Part shown: one piece after another, positions 18,919-26,834 of the stretch
Layout of the letters: each line of letters opens with the position of its first letter
Position numbering within the stretch: position 1 is the first letter of the stretch
Assembly (NCBI GenBank): GCA_021324255.1
Contig: JAJPJL010000106.1
Location: 1-46,171 of the forward strand
Source: Bacillota bacterium
Lineage (GTDB): Bacteria; Sysuimicrobiota; Sysuimicrobiia; Sysuimicrobiales; Segetimicrobiaceae
Length of the DNA: 46,171 nt
Reading direction: 5' to 3'
Notes under the pieces: generated by a model
Told to the model about the DNA's origin: nothing
What the model saw: only the letters and a program-made list of their open reading frames with translations
Databases searched by the model: none
Made by a program: the position numbers and the translations under genes

Positions 18919-19641
18919 CTATCGGTGGGACCGGGCCGGCACGGGGGCCGGTACGGCGCCGTGCGTTTCCTCCCGCAGGAACTTGATCAGCTCGTCGCGC
19001 GAGAACTCCGCCGGCGCGCGTTTCGTGTGCGCCTCCTCGATCTTCCGCAGCGACGCAAACAACTCGAGCGCGGCGCTCCACAGGTGCGGATCCGCGTGCG
19101 TCTCGCGGTCGCGCACAAAAAATCCGCGCAGGATGCGTCCGTACCGGGCGGCGTCATAGCCGAGCGTGTGCCAGAGCATCTCGGCGTCGAGTTGTCCGCG
19201 CTGCAGCAAGAGGCCGAGCGACTCGAAGAAGTTCGGCACGTCGTATCCGACGCCGTTCGCGCCGTCCGCGGGCCCGTGCGCGGATGACAGCAACATGCCC
19301 GCAAAGCGCTTGCGTTGCTCGATCATGCGTGCCGAGCCCCACTGCGTGGCGTAGTACAGCAGCAACCGCGCCCGCAGGTCCTCGCGCATCATGTCGGCGT
19401 GGGCCTGCGCCATGCGCTCGGTGATGTCGCGCTGCTCGATGGCCGCCTGCTCCGCCGCCGCCACCTGCGCCGTGGCCGCGTCCCGAATCGTCTCGATCTG
19501 CGCGCGGGTCGTGCGCTGCACGCCGCGGGCCAGGGTCACCGTGACCGCGACCGTGATCGCCGCAAGGCACCAGGTCCCGATCGCGGTCCATGCGTCCCAC
19601 GACAATGGCCCAAATCCAGCAGCGGTCGCCTGCCAATCCAT
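18919..19641 (-). CDS. DUF4760-type membrane-anchored protein of unknown function
   Basis: Starting at ATG 19641 (AAAGGAG about 10 nt upstream) the protein has 240 residues. It has a short exposed N-terminus and one transmembrane helix (about 17-38, TAIGTWCLAAITVAVTVTLA). A coiled coil rich in Ala/Glu/Gln follows (RAQIETIRDAATAQVAAAEQ...). The helical domain contains NFFESLGLLLQRGQLDAEML and LWHTLGYDAARYGRIL, typical of DUF4760. Function is unknown. It is transcribed against the flanking genes. The 263 nt between it and the OsmC-like gene (18656-18918) contain no gene I can support. Confidence 0.65.
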   Translation of the reverse strand: MDWQATAAGFGPLSWDAWTAIGTWCLAAITVAVTVTLARGVQRTTRAQIETIRDAATAQVAAAEQAAIEQRDITERMAQAHADMMREDLRARLLLYYATQWGSARMIEQRKRFAGMLLSSAHGPADGANGVGYDVPNFFESLGLLLQRGQLDAEMLWHTLGYDAARYGRILRGFFVRDRETHADPHLWSAALELFASLRKIEEAHTKRAPAEFSRDELIKFLREETHGAVPAPVPARSHR

Positions 19642-19733
19642 GGAGGCCGCGCTCCTTTCCGGGATGGCGATTACTACTCCGCTATCCCGAGCGGCTCCTT
19701 GCCGTTGCGGGGATGTTTTCGAAATCCCGTGGT

Positions 19734-19762
19734 TTGACACCGCCGGGGCGCCCTCGTACCTT
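19734..19762 (+). promoter_or_regulatory. Possible promoter upstream of the truncated HlyD-like frame
   Basis: TTGACA (19734-19739), 17-nt spacer and TACCTT (19757-19762). The -35 is perfect but the -10 matches the consensus at only three positions, so the call is tentative. Confidence 0.35.
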
Positions 19763-19822
19763 GGGAGTGGCCCCGGGTATCATCACAGAGGGCAGGCCGG
19801 CATCCTCCTTTTGAAGGTGGCG

Positions 19823-20218
19823 ATGACCAGATCGTGGCGTCCGCGCGGGATCCGGGCGAGACGGCTGCTCCTGGCACTCGCGGCGGTCGCCGTGACGCAC
19901 CTCGCGCTCCTCGGCGAGGTTGGCGGGGGCGGCCCGCGTCACTCGCCCGCCGCGTCCCCCTCCCGCGCCGCCGGCGCGCGGGCGCTGGTGCCCGTGTCCA
20001 CTGAATCCCCGGGGCGGGTCGTGGCTGTCGGGGCGTCCGAGGGGCAGCACGTCCGCGCCGGCACCGTAGCGGCCGCGGCGCGGACGCGCCTGGCCGTCAG
20101 TGCATGGTTCGGCTCGCCAGCACGCGCCGGAGGATGCGCGCCCGCCGTTCCAGCTGCCGCTGAATTTTGCGCCATTCACGCAGCTTGGTGCGCACGATGC
20201 GTAACCGCACTTCGGTGA
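19823..20218 (+). pseudogene. Possible truncated HlyD/membrane-fusion-type protein
   Basis: ATG 19823 follows GAAGGTGG. The frame starts with a basic stretch and a signal-anchor helix (RRLLLALAAVAVTHLALLGE). A linker follows, then RVVAVGASEGQHVRAGTVAA, which looks like the first half of the biotinyl/lipoyl domain of HlyD-family periplasmic adaptors. Instead of continuing, the frame becomes low-complexity and then overlaps the small minus-strand gene at 20097-20252, ending at 131 codons. I read it as a broken adaptor gene. A small secreted protein remains possible. No transporter partner is adjacent. Confidence 0.35.
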
Positions 20219-20252
20219 GAGCAAGTTCCGTCATCTCGTGCTGGCTCTTCAC
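20097..20252 (-). CDS. Small basic helical protein (51 residues), unknown
   Basis: GTG 20252 is preceded by a perfect AGGAGG eight bases upstream. The product reads VKSQHEMTELALTEVRLRIV, then RTKLREWRKIQRQLERRARI and a short tail. It is a continuous amphipathic helix with heptad-spaced Leu/Ile and many Arg/Lys, suggesting coiled-coil or nucleic-acid/membrane binding. The ribosome-binding site and helix pattern make it more credible than the antisense frame it overlaps. No family is recognised. Confidence 0.5.
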   Translation of the reverse strand: MKSQHEMTELALTEVRLRIVRTKLREWRKIQRQLERRARILRRVLASRTMH

Positions 20253-20561
20253 GGTTCGTGCCTCCTGTCTCCGGATCACGCGGTCCACGTCTCCGCCATC
20301 CGATACATGCGGCCCGCCCGGCCGGCGGCCGAGCCCCCACCCCGCCGCGGGCGCGTGCCGCCCTGATCACGGACTGGCCCCAGCATAGTCCGGCGGGCAT
20401 GACGGCGGCATGACGTCTCGCCGCGCCCGTACCGTGCCGGGGACAGGGGGACCCAGGCCGCGGCACGAACACAAGCACCGGGGGCCGGCCGACACGCCCC
20501 TGTTACATAGGCTCGGGATCATGGGCCGGGAACGATTCGACAACCACGAGGGGAGGATCAC
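20253..20561. other. Divergent intergenic region without recognised gene
   Basis: The 309 nt lie between the minus-strand small gene and the plus-strand secreted protein. They are GC-rich and contain the AGGAGG of the former (20261-20266) and the GGGGAGG of the latter near the right edge. I see no confident promoter hexamers, RNA gene or open frame with family resemblance. Confidence 0.5.
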
Positions 20562-21032
20562 GTGAGGACGATCGCGATCGGGGCAGTGGCGCTCGCGTGC
20601 CTGGGGGTGCTCGGCATGCCGCTCGCGGGCTCCGGACAGGCGATGGCCGGGTCCGTGGACCAAATCCAGATGCAGCTGAAGACCGCCATGTTCCATGCCG
20701 GAGAGCTCGCGCAGAAAGCAACGAATCTTCAAGGTGTCCAACTGCACACGCACCACGTGCTCAATTGTCTCGAGGGGCCGAAGGGCGCCGACTTTTTCGC
20801 GCAGGCGGGCAATCCGTGCCAGTCGCAAGGCAACGGGATCATTCCTGATCTCCAGGTCGCGGCGATGCACAACGTGGCCGGGGCGCAGGCGGCGCTACAG
20901 GAGGCCATGATCTGCCAGAACCTCGCAAAGCAGGCGCTGGCGTCGACCAACCTCAACGAGGCGCAGCCCTACGTGCTCGTGGTCTCCCGGCACCTGCAGG
21001 CGGCGTCCCAGGATCTCGCACAGGCGCAGTAA
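20562..21032 (+). CDS. Secreted small helical protein with HTHH and paired Cys, unknown function
   Basis: Start GTG 20562, with GGGGAGG six bases upstream. The 156-residue product has a clear signal peptide (about 1-29, hydrophobic ALACLGVLGMPLAG, then AMA-G as a likely cleavage site). The mature part is alpha-helical and begins SVDQIQMQLKTAMFHAGELA. A conserved-looking centre contains HTHHVLNCLEGPKG, then GNPCQSQGNGIIPDL, then a two-helix C-terminus ending in LQAASQDLAQAQ. The His cluster and the Cys pair (plus a third Cys in MICQNLAK) suggest metal or heme binding or a disulfide; this is inference. It is monocistronic with a hairpin after the stop. Confidence 0.7.
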   Translation: MRTIAIGAVALACLGVLGMPLAGSGQAMAGSVDQIQMQLKTAMFHAGELAQKATNLQGVQLHTHHVLNCLEGPKGADFFAQAGNPCQSQGNGIIPDLQVAAMHNVAGAQAALQEAMICQNLAKQALASTNLNEAQPYVLVVSRHLQAASQDLAQAQ

Positions 21033-21047
21033 AGCGCCCCCTCGATG

Positions 21048-21080
21048 CGGCCCCGGCGCGATCCGCCGGGGCCGTTGCGT
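21048..21080 (+). terminator. Strong hairpin after the secreted-protein gene
   Basis: CGGCCCCGGCG (21048-21058) pairs perfectly with CGCCGGGGCCG (21064-21074) around CGATC. The stem is eleven GC pairs, but only TTGCGT follows, so it is a non-canonical intrinsic terminator or a 3'-end stabiliser. Confidence 0.55.
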
Positions 21081-21384
21081 GTCCGGCCACCCACGGCGGC
21101 AGTATCCGCACCGATCCGCACCCCGGCCTGTCATCCACGCTGTGGCCAGGATTGAAGCCAGGGGAGATCCGGCCCGGGCGCCACGCATCGCCTCCCGACC
21201 AATGCCGCGCGTGCGGAACGGCGCCGCCCCCCCGGGCCGGCAGGGAACAGCCGGCGCATAGCGGAACAGACACGCTGCTGCGGGGCCAGGCGATGTGCCG
21301 GCGCCCGCCGAGCCGGTGTGGGGGGGATGAGGTGGCTCATGCGCGGGCGACGGCGTCCCGGCGCCGTGTCTGGGGTGGACCGCT
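21081..21384. other. Intergenic stretch with no recognised feature
   Basis: About 300 nt between the hairpin and the DUF2231 gene. It is GC-rich with short open frames on both strands, none with a ribosome-binding site plus family-like sequence. No promoter consensus or RNA motif is seen. Confidence 0.5.
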
Positions 21385-21783
21385 GTGCTGATCCATCCCA
21401 TGGTGGTGCATTTTCCCATCGCGCTCTGGTTGGCGAGCGCGTTGTTCGACCTCATGGGCTGGCGGTCTCAGGATCCGCTCTACCGGCGCATGGCCTACTG
21501 GCTGGTCGGCCTCGGCCTGCTCGGCGCCGGGGTCTCGATCGCCCTGGGCTGGACGGACCTGTTCGCCGTCGAGGCGCAGGGCGTCGGCACCGCGCTGGTG
21601 ACGCGGCATCAGCTCCATAGCTGGATCGCGTACGGGGCCACGGCGGTCTACCTCGCAAACTTCCTCTGGCGGTGGCGGACCGGCAACGCCGCCGGGCGGG
21701 CGTTGCTGCCCCTCTCGCTTGCCGGCGCGGTCCTGATCGTGGCGGCCGGGTACCTCGGCGCCCAGGTGCGCGAGGTGATGTAG
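21385..21783 (+). CDS. DUF2231-family integral membrane protein
   Basis: The GTG start at 21385 gives 132 residues beginning VLIHPMVVHFPIALWLASAL, the HP(x)VVHFPIAL signature of DUF2231 proteins. Four transmembrane helices are visible: about 8-20, 36-54, 79-94 and 108-124. Polar connecting loops carry His residues (HPM, HFP, RHQLHSW). The family is found with c-type cytochromes and other redox proteins and is suspected to bind heme; its function is unproven. leuS follows after 48 nt. A TATGAT at 21790 could be a -10, but no matching -35 is seen. Confidence 0.85.
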   Translation: MLIHPMVVHFPIALWLASALFDLMGWRSQDPLYRRMAYWLVGLGLLGAGVSIALGWTDLFAVEAQGVGTALVTRHQLHSWIAYGATAVYLANFLWRWRTGNAAGRALLPLSLAGAVLIVAAGYLGAQVREVM

Positions 21784-21831
21784 CCGCAGTATGATAAAGT
21801 ATCGCAAGGTCGACATAGCGCGCAGGGACCC

Positions 21832-24276
21832 ATGAGCGATCATTACGACGCGACCGCAATCGAGGCGAAGTGGCAGGCGAGGTGGGCGGCCGACGGCCTG
21901 TACCGGTTCGACGAGCGCGCGCCGCGCCCGAAGTATCTGTTCGTCACGATGTACCCGTATCCGAGCGGCGACCTGCACATCGGTCACTGGTACGCGATGA
22001 CGCCGTCGGACGCCCGGGCGCGCTTCCTCGCCATGCGCGGCCACAACGTCATCTTCCCGATCGGGTTCGACGCCTTTGGGCTGCCGGCGGAAAACGCCGC
22101 GATCCAGCACGGCATCCACCCCTACAAGTGGACGATGGCGAACATCGAGCGGATGCGCGGCCAGCTGCGGTCGATGGGCACGATGTTCGACTGGTCCCGT
22201 GAAGTCGTGACCTGCCAGCCCGACTACTACGTCTGGAACCAGTGGTTTTTCCTCAAGTTTTTCGAGGCCGGGCTCGCGTACCGGGCGCTGGCGCCCGTCG
22301 ACTGGTGCCCCAACTGCAATACGACCCTCGCGCGGGAGCAGGTCATCGGCGCGGACCGTGTCTGCGAGCGCTGCGGGACGCCCGTGATCAAAAAGGACCT
22401 CGAGCAGTGGTACTTCCGCATCACGAAGTATGCGGAGGAGCTCCTGGACTTCAGCAAGATGGAGTGGCCCGAGCGTGTGGAGACGCTGCAGCGCAACTGG
22501 ATCGGACGCAGCGAAGGGGCGGAGATCATCTACCTGAGCGAGCACGGCGATCCGATCACGGTCTTTACCACGCGTCCCGACACGCTGTTTGGGGCCACGT
22601 TCCTCGTGCTCGCGCCGGAGCACCCGATCGTCGACAAGCTGACGGCGCCGGCCCGCCGGCCGGAGGTGGCGGCGTACGTCCACCGGACGCGCCGCCAATC
22701 GGAGATCGAACGGCTCGCGGAGGACCGGGAGAAAACCGGCGTGTTCATCGGCGCCTACGCCCGGCATCCGCTCACGAACGCGCGGATCCCGATCTACATC
22801 GGCGACTACGTCCTGCTGACCTACGGGACCGGGGCGATCCACGCGGTGCCGGCGCACGACAGCCGCGACTTCGAGTTCGCTCGCCGCCACGGGCTGGACA
22901 CGCCGGTCGTGGTCGCGCCGCCCGACTGGGACGGCAAGCCGCTCGCCGGGGCCTACACGGGCGAAGGGACGCTCGTCAACTCCGGCCCGTTCGACGGGCT
23001 GTCCAGCGAGGAGGGCCGCCGGCGGATCACCGAGGCGCTCGCGCAGGCCGGCCGCGGGCGCGCCGCGGTGACCTACCGCCTGCGCGACTGGCTGATCAGC
23101 CGGCAGCGGTACTGGGGGACGCCCATCCCCATCATCTACTGTCCTCGGTGTGGGACGGTGCCGGTGCCGTACCGAGACCTGCCGGTGCTGCTGCCGGAGG
23201 ACGCGGAGTTTGTGCCGACGGGCGAGTCGCCGCTCAAGCGCAACGACGCGTTTCGCACGACGACCTGCCCCGCGTGCGGCGGCCCGGCCGAGCGCGAGAC
23301 GGACACGATGGACACGTTTGTGGACTCGTCGTGGTATCAGTTTCGCTACCTGGACCCGCACAACCGCGACGCGCCGTTCGACCCGGCGCGCGTTCGCCGG
23401 TGGGGGCCGGTGGATCAGTACACGGGCGGGATCGAGCACGCGGTGCTGCACCTCATGTACACGCGGTTTTTCACGAAGGCCATGCGCGACCTCGGACTGC
23501 TGCCCTTCGACGAGCCGATGCTGCGCCTGTTCAACCAGGGCATCATCCTCGGCCCGGACGGCAACCGGATGAGCAAGTCGCGCGGCAACGTCGTCAACCC
23601 CGACGACTACGTGGGGACGATGGGCGCGGACGTCGTGCGCGCCTACCTCATGTTCATCGGCCCGTGGGACGGCGGCGGCCCGTGGAACCCCAAGGGCATC
23701 GAGGGCGTGCACCGGTTCGCGCAGCGCATCTGGCACCTCGTGACCGCGGACGCGCCGGCGGACGGGCCGGCACCGTCACCGGAACTCGCGGTGCAGGTGC
23801 GGCGCACGATCCACCAGACGCTCCGGCGCGTGACCGGCGATCTCGAGGGGTTCCGGTTCAACACCGCCGTGGCGGCGTTGATGGAGTGCGCGAACGCGCT
23901 CGCGCGGCTGCGCGAGCAGGAGGGGGCGGCGACCGACGCCTGGCGGCCGGCGCTGCGCACGCTCGTGCTGATGCTCGCGCCGCTGATGCCGCACCTCGCG
24001 GAGGAGTTGTGGGAGCGGCTGGGGGAACGGTACAGCGTGCACCGCCAGCCGTGGCCGGCCTGGGATCCCGACGCCGTGCGGGAGGACACCATCACCGTCG
24101 TGCTGCAGGTCAACGGCCGCGTCCGCGATCGCGTGACCGTGCCGGCGGGATTCGACGCCGCGCGCCTACGGGAGGCGGCGTTCGGCAGCGACAAGGTGCG
24201 CAAGTTTCTCGACGGCAAGTCCGTCGAAGACGTCGTCGTGGTGCCCGGCAAACTGGTCAACGTCGTCGCGCGATAG
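21832..24276 (+). CDS. leuS: Leucyl-tRNA synthetase
   Basis: At 814 residues this is a normal bacterial LeuRS. It has the class I HIGH motif (HIGH, His49, in PSGDLHIGHWYAMT). A zinc-type CPNC...CERC pair lies at about 160-182. The CP1 editing domain includes TTRPDTLFGATF and the TGAIHAVPAHDSRDFEFA region. The KMSKS loop is RMSKS (579-583, GNRMSKSRGN). An anticodon-binding helical domain and a short C-terminal domain follow. A second Cys-rich insertion (CPRCGTVPVPY...TCPACGG) precedes the KMSKS region as in other bacterial LeuRS. It charges tRNA-Leu and edits misactivated amino acids. No T-box leader is seen upstream. Confidence 0.97.
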   Translation: MSDHYDATAIEAKWQARWAADGLYRFDERAPRPKYLFVTMYPYPSGDLHIGHWYAMTPSDARARFLAMRGHNVIFPIGFDAFGLPAENAAIQHGIHPYKWTMANIERMRGQLRSMGTMFDWSREVVTCQPDYYVWNQWFFLKFFEAGLAYRALAPVDWCPNCNTTLAREQVIGADRVCERCGTPVIKKDLEQWYFRITKYAEELLDFSKMEWPERVETLQRNWIGRSEGAEIIYLSEHGDPITVFTTRPDTLFGATFLVLAPEHPIVDKLTAPARRPEVAAYVHRTRRQSEIERLAEDREKTGVFIGAYARHPLTNARIPIYIGDYVLLTYGTGAIHAVPAHDSRDFEFARRHGLDTPVVVAPPDWDGKPLAGAYTGEGTLVNSGPFDGLSSEEGRRRITEALAQAGRGRAAVTYRLRDWLISRQRYWGTPIPIIYCPRCGTVPVPYRDLPVLLPEDAEFVPTGESPLKRNDAFRTTTCPACGGPAERETDTMDTFVDSSWYQFRYLDPHNRDAPFDPARVRRWGPVDQYTGGIEHAVLHLMYTRFFTKAMRDLGLLPFDEPMLRLFNQGIILGPDGNRMSKSRGNVVNPDDYVGTMGADVVRAYLMFIGPWDGGGPWNPKGIEGVHRFAQRIWHLVTADAPADGPAPSPELAVQVRRTIHQTLRRVTGDLEGFRFNTAVAALMECANALARLREQEGAATDAWRPALRTLVLMLAPLMPHLAEELWERLGERYSVHRQPWPAWDPDAVREDTITVVLQVNGRVRDRVTVPAGFDAARLREAAFGSDKVRKFLDGKSVEDVVVVPGKLVNVVAR

Positions 24277-24325
24277 CCCGCGCCCCACGAACTTTTTTCC
24301 GGTGCCGCCCGTTGTAGCTGGATAA

Positions 24326-24949
24326 ATGGGCAGGCCGGCCGCGGTGGTGTCGATGGCGCGACCCAACGCCTCGCAGGCCGTCTCGTACACAACCGAGGAG
24401 CTCGCGCGGTACGAGGCGATCGTCCAGCGGTATGCCCGCCACGTCTACAACGTCGCATACCGGATGGCGGGGAACGAGGCGGATGCGCGCGACCTGGCGC
24501 AGGAGACGTTCCTGCGGGTATACCGGGCGCTGCGGCGCGTGGAGCCGGACGCCCCGCTGGAGAGTTGGCTGTACCGGATCGTCAGCAATCTCTATATCGA
24601 CCTGCTCCGTAAGCGTCCCCGCGGCCGCGTCGAGTCGCTGGACGCTCCGGTGGACACCCCCCGCGGTGAGCTCCTCCGGGAGATGCCCGATCCGGGGTCG
24701 AGCCCCGAGGCCATCATCGAGCGCGAGCAGCTCGACGCGACGATCCAGCGGGCGCTCGGGACGCTGAGCCCGGATCTCCGCATGGTCGTGGTGCTGAGCG
24801 ACGTCGAAGGCTATTCGTACGAGGAGATCGCGATGTTCTTGCGCGTGCCGCTGGGGACCGTGAAGTCCCGGCTCCACCGCGCCCGTCAGATCCTGCAACA
24901 GCGGCTGGGGCGCTACGTGGAGGCGCGGCGCCGGGGGTGGGAACCATGA
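24326..24949 (+). CDS. ECF-family RNA polymerase sigma factor (RpoE-like)
   Basis: The protein is 207 residues from ATG 24326; ATG 24353 (MARPNASQAV) is an alternative. Region 2 is seen in YARHVYNVAYRMAGNEADAR, DLAQETFLRVYRAL and LESWLYRIVSNLYIDLLRK. Region 4 is in LSPDLRMVVVLSDVEGYSYE, EIAMFLRVPLGTVKSRLHRA. Region 3 is absent, as in ECF sigmas. It is followed, with an ATGA overlap, by a zinc-type anti-sigma factor and then by an RseB-like gene. It therefore probably responds to envelope stress in the manner of the RpoE-RseA-RseB system. Confidence 0.93.
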   Translation: MGRPAAVVSMARPNASQAVSYTTEELARYEAIVQRYARHVYNVAYRMAGNEADARDLAQETFLRVYRALRRVEPDAPLESWLYRIVSNLYIDLLRKRPRGRVESLDAPVDTPRGELLREMPDPGSSPEAIIEREQLDATIQRALGTLSPDLRMVVVLSDVEGYSYEEIAMFLRVPLGTVKSRLHRARQILQQRLGRYVEARRRGWEP

Positions 24950-25452
24950 GGCTCAATCATCATCGGGCGAGCCAATTGCTGTCCGCGTATCTGGACCGCG
25001 AGCTCGGGCCGGCCGAGACCGCGGCGGTGCAGGCGCACTTGCTCGACTGTGCGTCCTGCCGCGCCGCCTACGAGGGCCTGCGCACGACCAAGGAGCTCGT
25101 GGGGCAACTGCCGGTGGCGGAGCCGCCGGCGGGGTTTTGGGCCGCCGTTCGCGCGCCGTGGCTCCCGCGTCGCGCCGGAGCGGCGCGGATCCGCGGTGTC
25201 TTTGGGCGGCGGGTGGCGTGGGCGTCGGCCGCCGCGGTGCTCGCGCTGGCGCTCGCCGCGACCCCGCTCGTCAAGGGGACGATCGACCGCCTGCACGCGT
25301 CGGAGATCGGCGTCGATCTGTACGTGCGGCAGCACGCGCAGGCCATGGGCGCCGAGCCGTTCACGGACCGGGCCTATCTGGGATTGACGACGGGGGACGC
25401 GGACCTCGTGCTGAGCGGGGACGCGCAGCCGGCGGGGACGGCGCCGCGGTGA
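24946..25452 (+). CDS. Zinc-finger-type anti-sigma factor with one transmembrane helix
   Basis: ATG 24946 overlaps the sigma gene stop (ATGA); 168 residues. The N-terminal anti-sigma (ZAS) domain has HLLDCASC (His-x3-Cys-x2-Cys) within VQAHLLDCASCRAAYEGLR (about 24-42). A linker, a transmembrane helix (about 86-104, VAWASAAAVLALALAATPLV) and a ~60-residue extracytoplasmic tail follow. It would hold the ECF sigma at the membrane until released, probably by proteolysis. The downstream RseB-like protein may sense the signal and protect this tail. Confidence 0.88.
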   Translation: MRLNHHRASQLLSAYLDRELGPAETAAVQAHLLDCASCRAAYEGLRTTKELVGQLPVAEPPAGFWAAVRAPWLPRRAGAARIRGVFGRRVAWASAAAVLALALAATPLVKGTIDRLHASEIGVDLYVRQHAQAMGAEPFTDRAYLGLTTGDADLVLSGDAQPAGTAPR

Positions 25453-26771
25453 GGGGGATCCGGGCCGCCGCGGCCCTGGCGCCCGCGCTCGTGGCCGCCC
25501 TGGTCGCGGCGGGCGCGACGCTGGCCGCGCCAGCGCCGCCGGCGCCTCCGTCGGTGGACCGCGTGCTTCAGCTCGCGCTCGACGCGCCGCGCGTCATCGA
25601 CTACGAGGGCACGAAGATCATCACGGCGCCGCGGAACGGACGGACGGAGACCGTGACCGCGGCCGAGTTCCACAAGCGGCCCAACATGACACGCCTGGAG
25701 TACCTGTCGCCGGAGGACGTCGCCGGGCGGCTGATCGTCGACGACGGCGCCACGTCGTGGCATTACGAGCCGCGCCTCAACACGGCGTTCGAAGGACCGA
25801 CGATGACCACGGGGCTGCTGCGCGGTGACCTGAGCCTGCTGCACCGCAACTACCGGGTGACCGGGCTCGGCACCGAGGAAGTGATCGGCCGGCAGGCCTA
25901 CGTCGTCCAGCTTGCGCCCAACGGGCCGGGGGTGAGCCGGGAGCTGTGGATCGATCAGGCGACCGGCACCGTGCTGCGCACCGAAGAGCGAGATCCGTCG
26001 CGCGGCGTCGTGCTCACCACGTACTTTTCGCGCATCAGCTTCAGCCTCAATCTCCCGACGGCGTACTTCCGATTCCGCCTGCCGGCCGGCGCGCGCGTGC
26101 TCCACTTGTTTCCCACGGTCGACGAGGCGGCCACCCCCGAGGCCCTGGGGCGCCAGGCCGGCTTCACGGTGCTGGTGCCCCCGGTGCTCCCCGAGGGCTA
26201 CACGTTCAGCGGCGGCGGGATCAGCCGGTTCGGGAGCCTCACGTCGGTCAACCTCCAATACAGCGATGGGGACAGTCTCCTGTCGCTGTTCGAGGCGCCG
26301 GCCGGATCCATCGGCGCGCCGGCGTTCGGCCAGGACGTTCGGGTCGGCGGGCGGCCGGCGAGGCTCGTCGATCTCGGATACTTTCGTGTGCTGATCTGGG
26401 ACCAGCGGGGCCTGCATCTCACGGCGGTGGGCACGATGCCGACCGAAACGCTGCTGGCCATCGCGGGGCAGCTCCTGTCGGGTCGGGAGCAAGCGCTGGC
26501 GCACTCGGTGTCGCGGCAGGTCGCGGTCGATCCCGGGGTGGTCGACCGACTGCGTCGCGAGGGGTTGACGTTCCCTGAGATCACGCGCGCGGTGGTCCTG
26601 TCGCAGCGGCTCGGGATCGACGTGCCCACGGCAGTGCGCTTCCTGCAGGGGCGTCTGTCCACCGCGCAGCTGGCCCAGCGGGCCGGCGTCACCCCGGCGA
26701 CGCTGCAACGAGGGGTGCGCGAGGCGCTCGACCAGGCGTCCTCGGTCGGGCCGCACCTGCCGGCGCATTAG
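25449..26771 (+). CDS. RseB/MucB-like secreted sigma-E regulatory protein with extra helical C-terminus
   Basis: GTG 25449 overlaps the anti-sigma stop (GTGA); 440 residues with a signal peptide (about 1-26). The LolA/RseB-like N-domain (about 32-215) contains YEGTKIITAPRNGRTETV, HYEPRLNTAFEGP and LWIDQATGTVLRTEERDP. A second domain (about 235-350) contains FTVLVPPVLPEGYTFSGGG and resembles the DUF4367/MucB C-domain. About 75 additional residues (from about 365) form an all-helical segment with repeated GLTFPEITRAVVLSQRLGID-like and QLAQRAGVTPATLQRGV stretches that I do not recognise as part of RseB. The operon context supports a lipid- or lipoprotein-sensing role in sigma control. Confidence 0.8.
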   Translation: MRGIRAAAALAPALVAALVAAGATLAAPAPPAPPSVDRVLQLALDAPRVIDYEGTKIITAPRNGRTETVTAAEFHKRPNMTRLEYLSPEDVAGRLIVDDGATSWHYEPRLNTAFEGPTMTTGLLRGDLSLLHRNYRVTGLGTEEVIGRQAYVVQLAPNGPGVSRELWIDQATGTVLRTEERDPSRGVVLTTYFSRISFSLNLPTAYFRFRLPAGARVLHLFPTVDEAATPEALGRQAGFTVLVPPVLPEGYTFSGGGISRFGSLTSVNLQYSDGDSLLSLFEAPAGSIGAPAFGQDVRVGGRPARLVDLGYFRVLIWDQRGLHLTAVGTMPTETLLAIAGQLLSGREQALAHSVSRQVAVDPGVVDRLRREGLTFPEITRAVVLSQRLGIDVPTAVRFLQGRLSTAQLAQRAGVTPATLQRGVREALDQASSVGPHLPAH

Positions 26772-26834
26772 GCGCCGCGCTGCGCCCGGGTGCGCCGCCC
26801 GGGTCGAACGTTGCGACGTGAGGATGGGTGACCG

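Noticed and set aside
21784-21831. T-box or other leader regulating leuS (and likewise before alaS)
   Set aside because: The upstream spaces are too short and lack the T-box AGGGTGG-type sequence.
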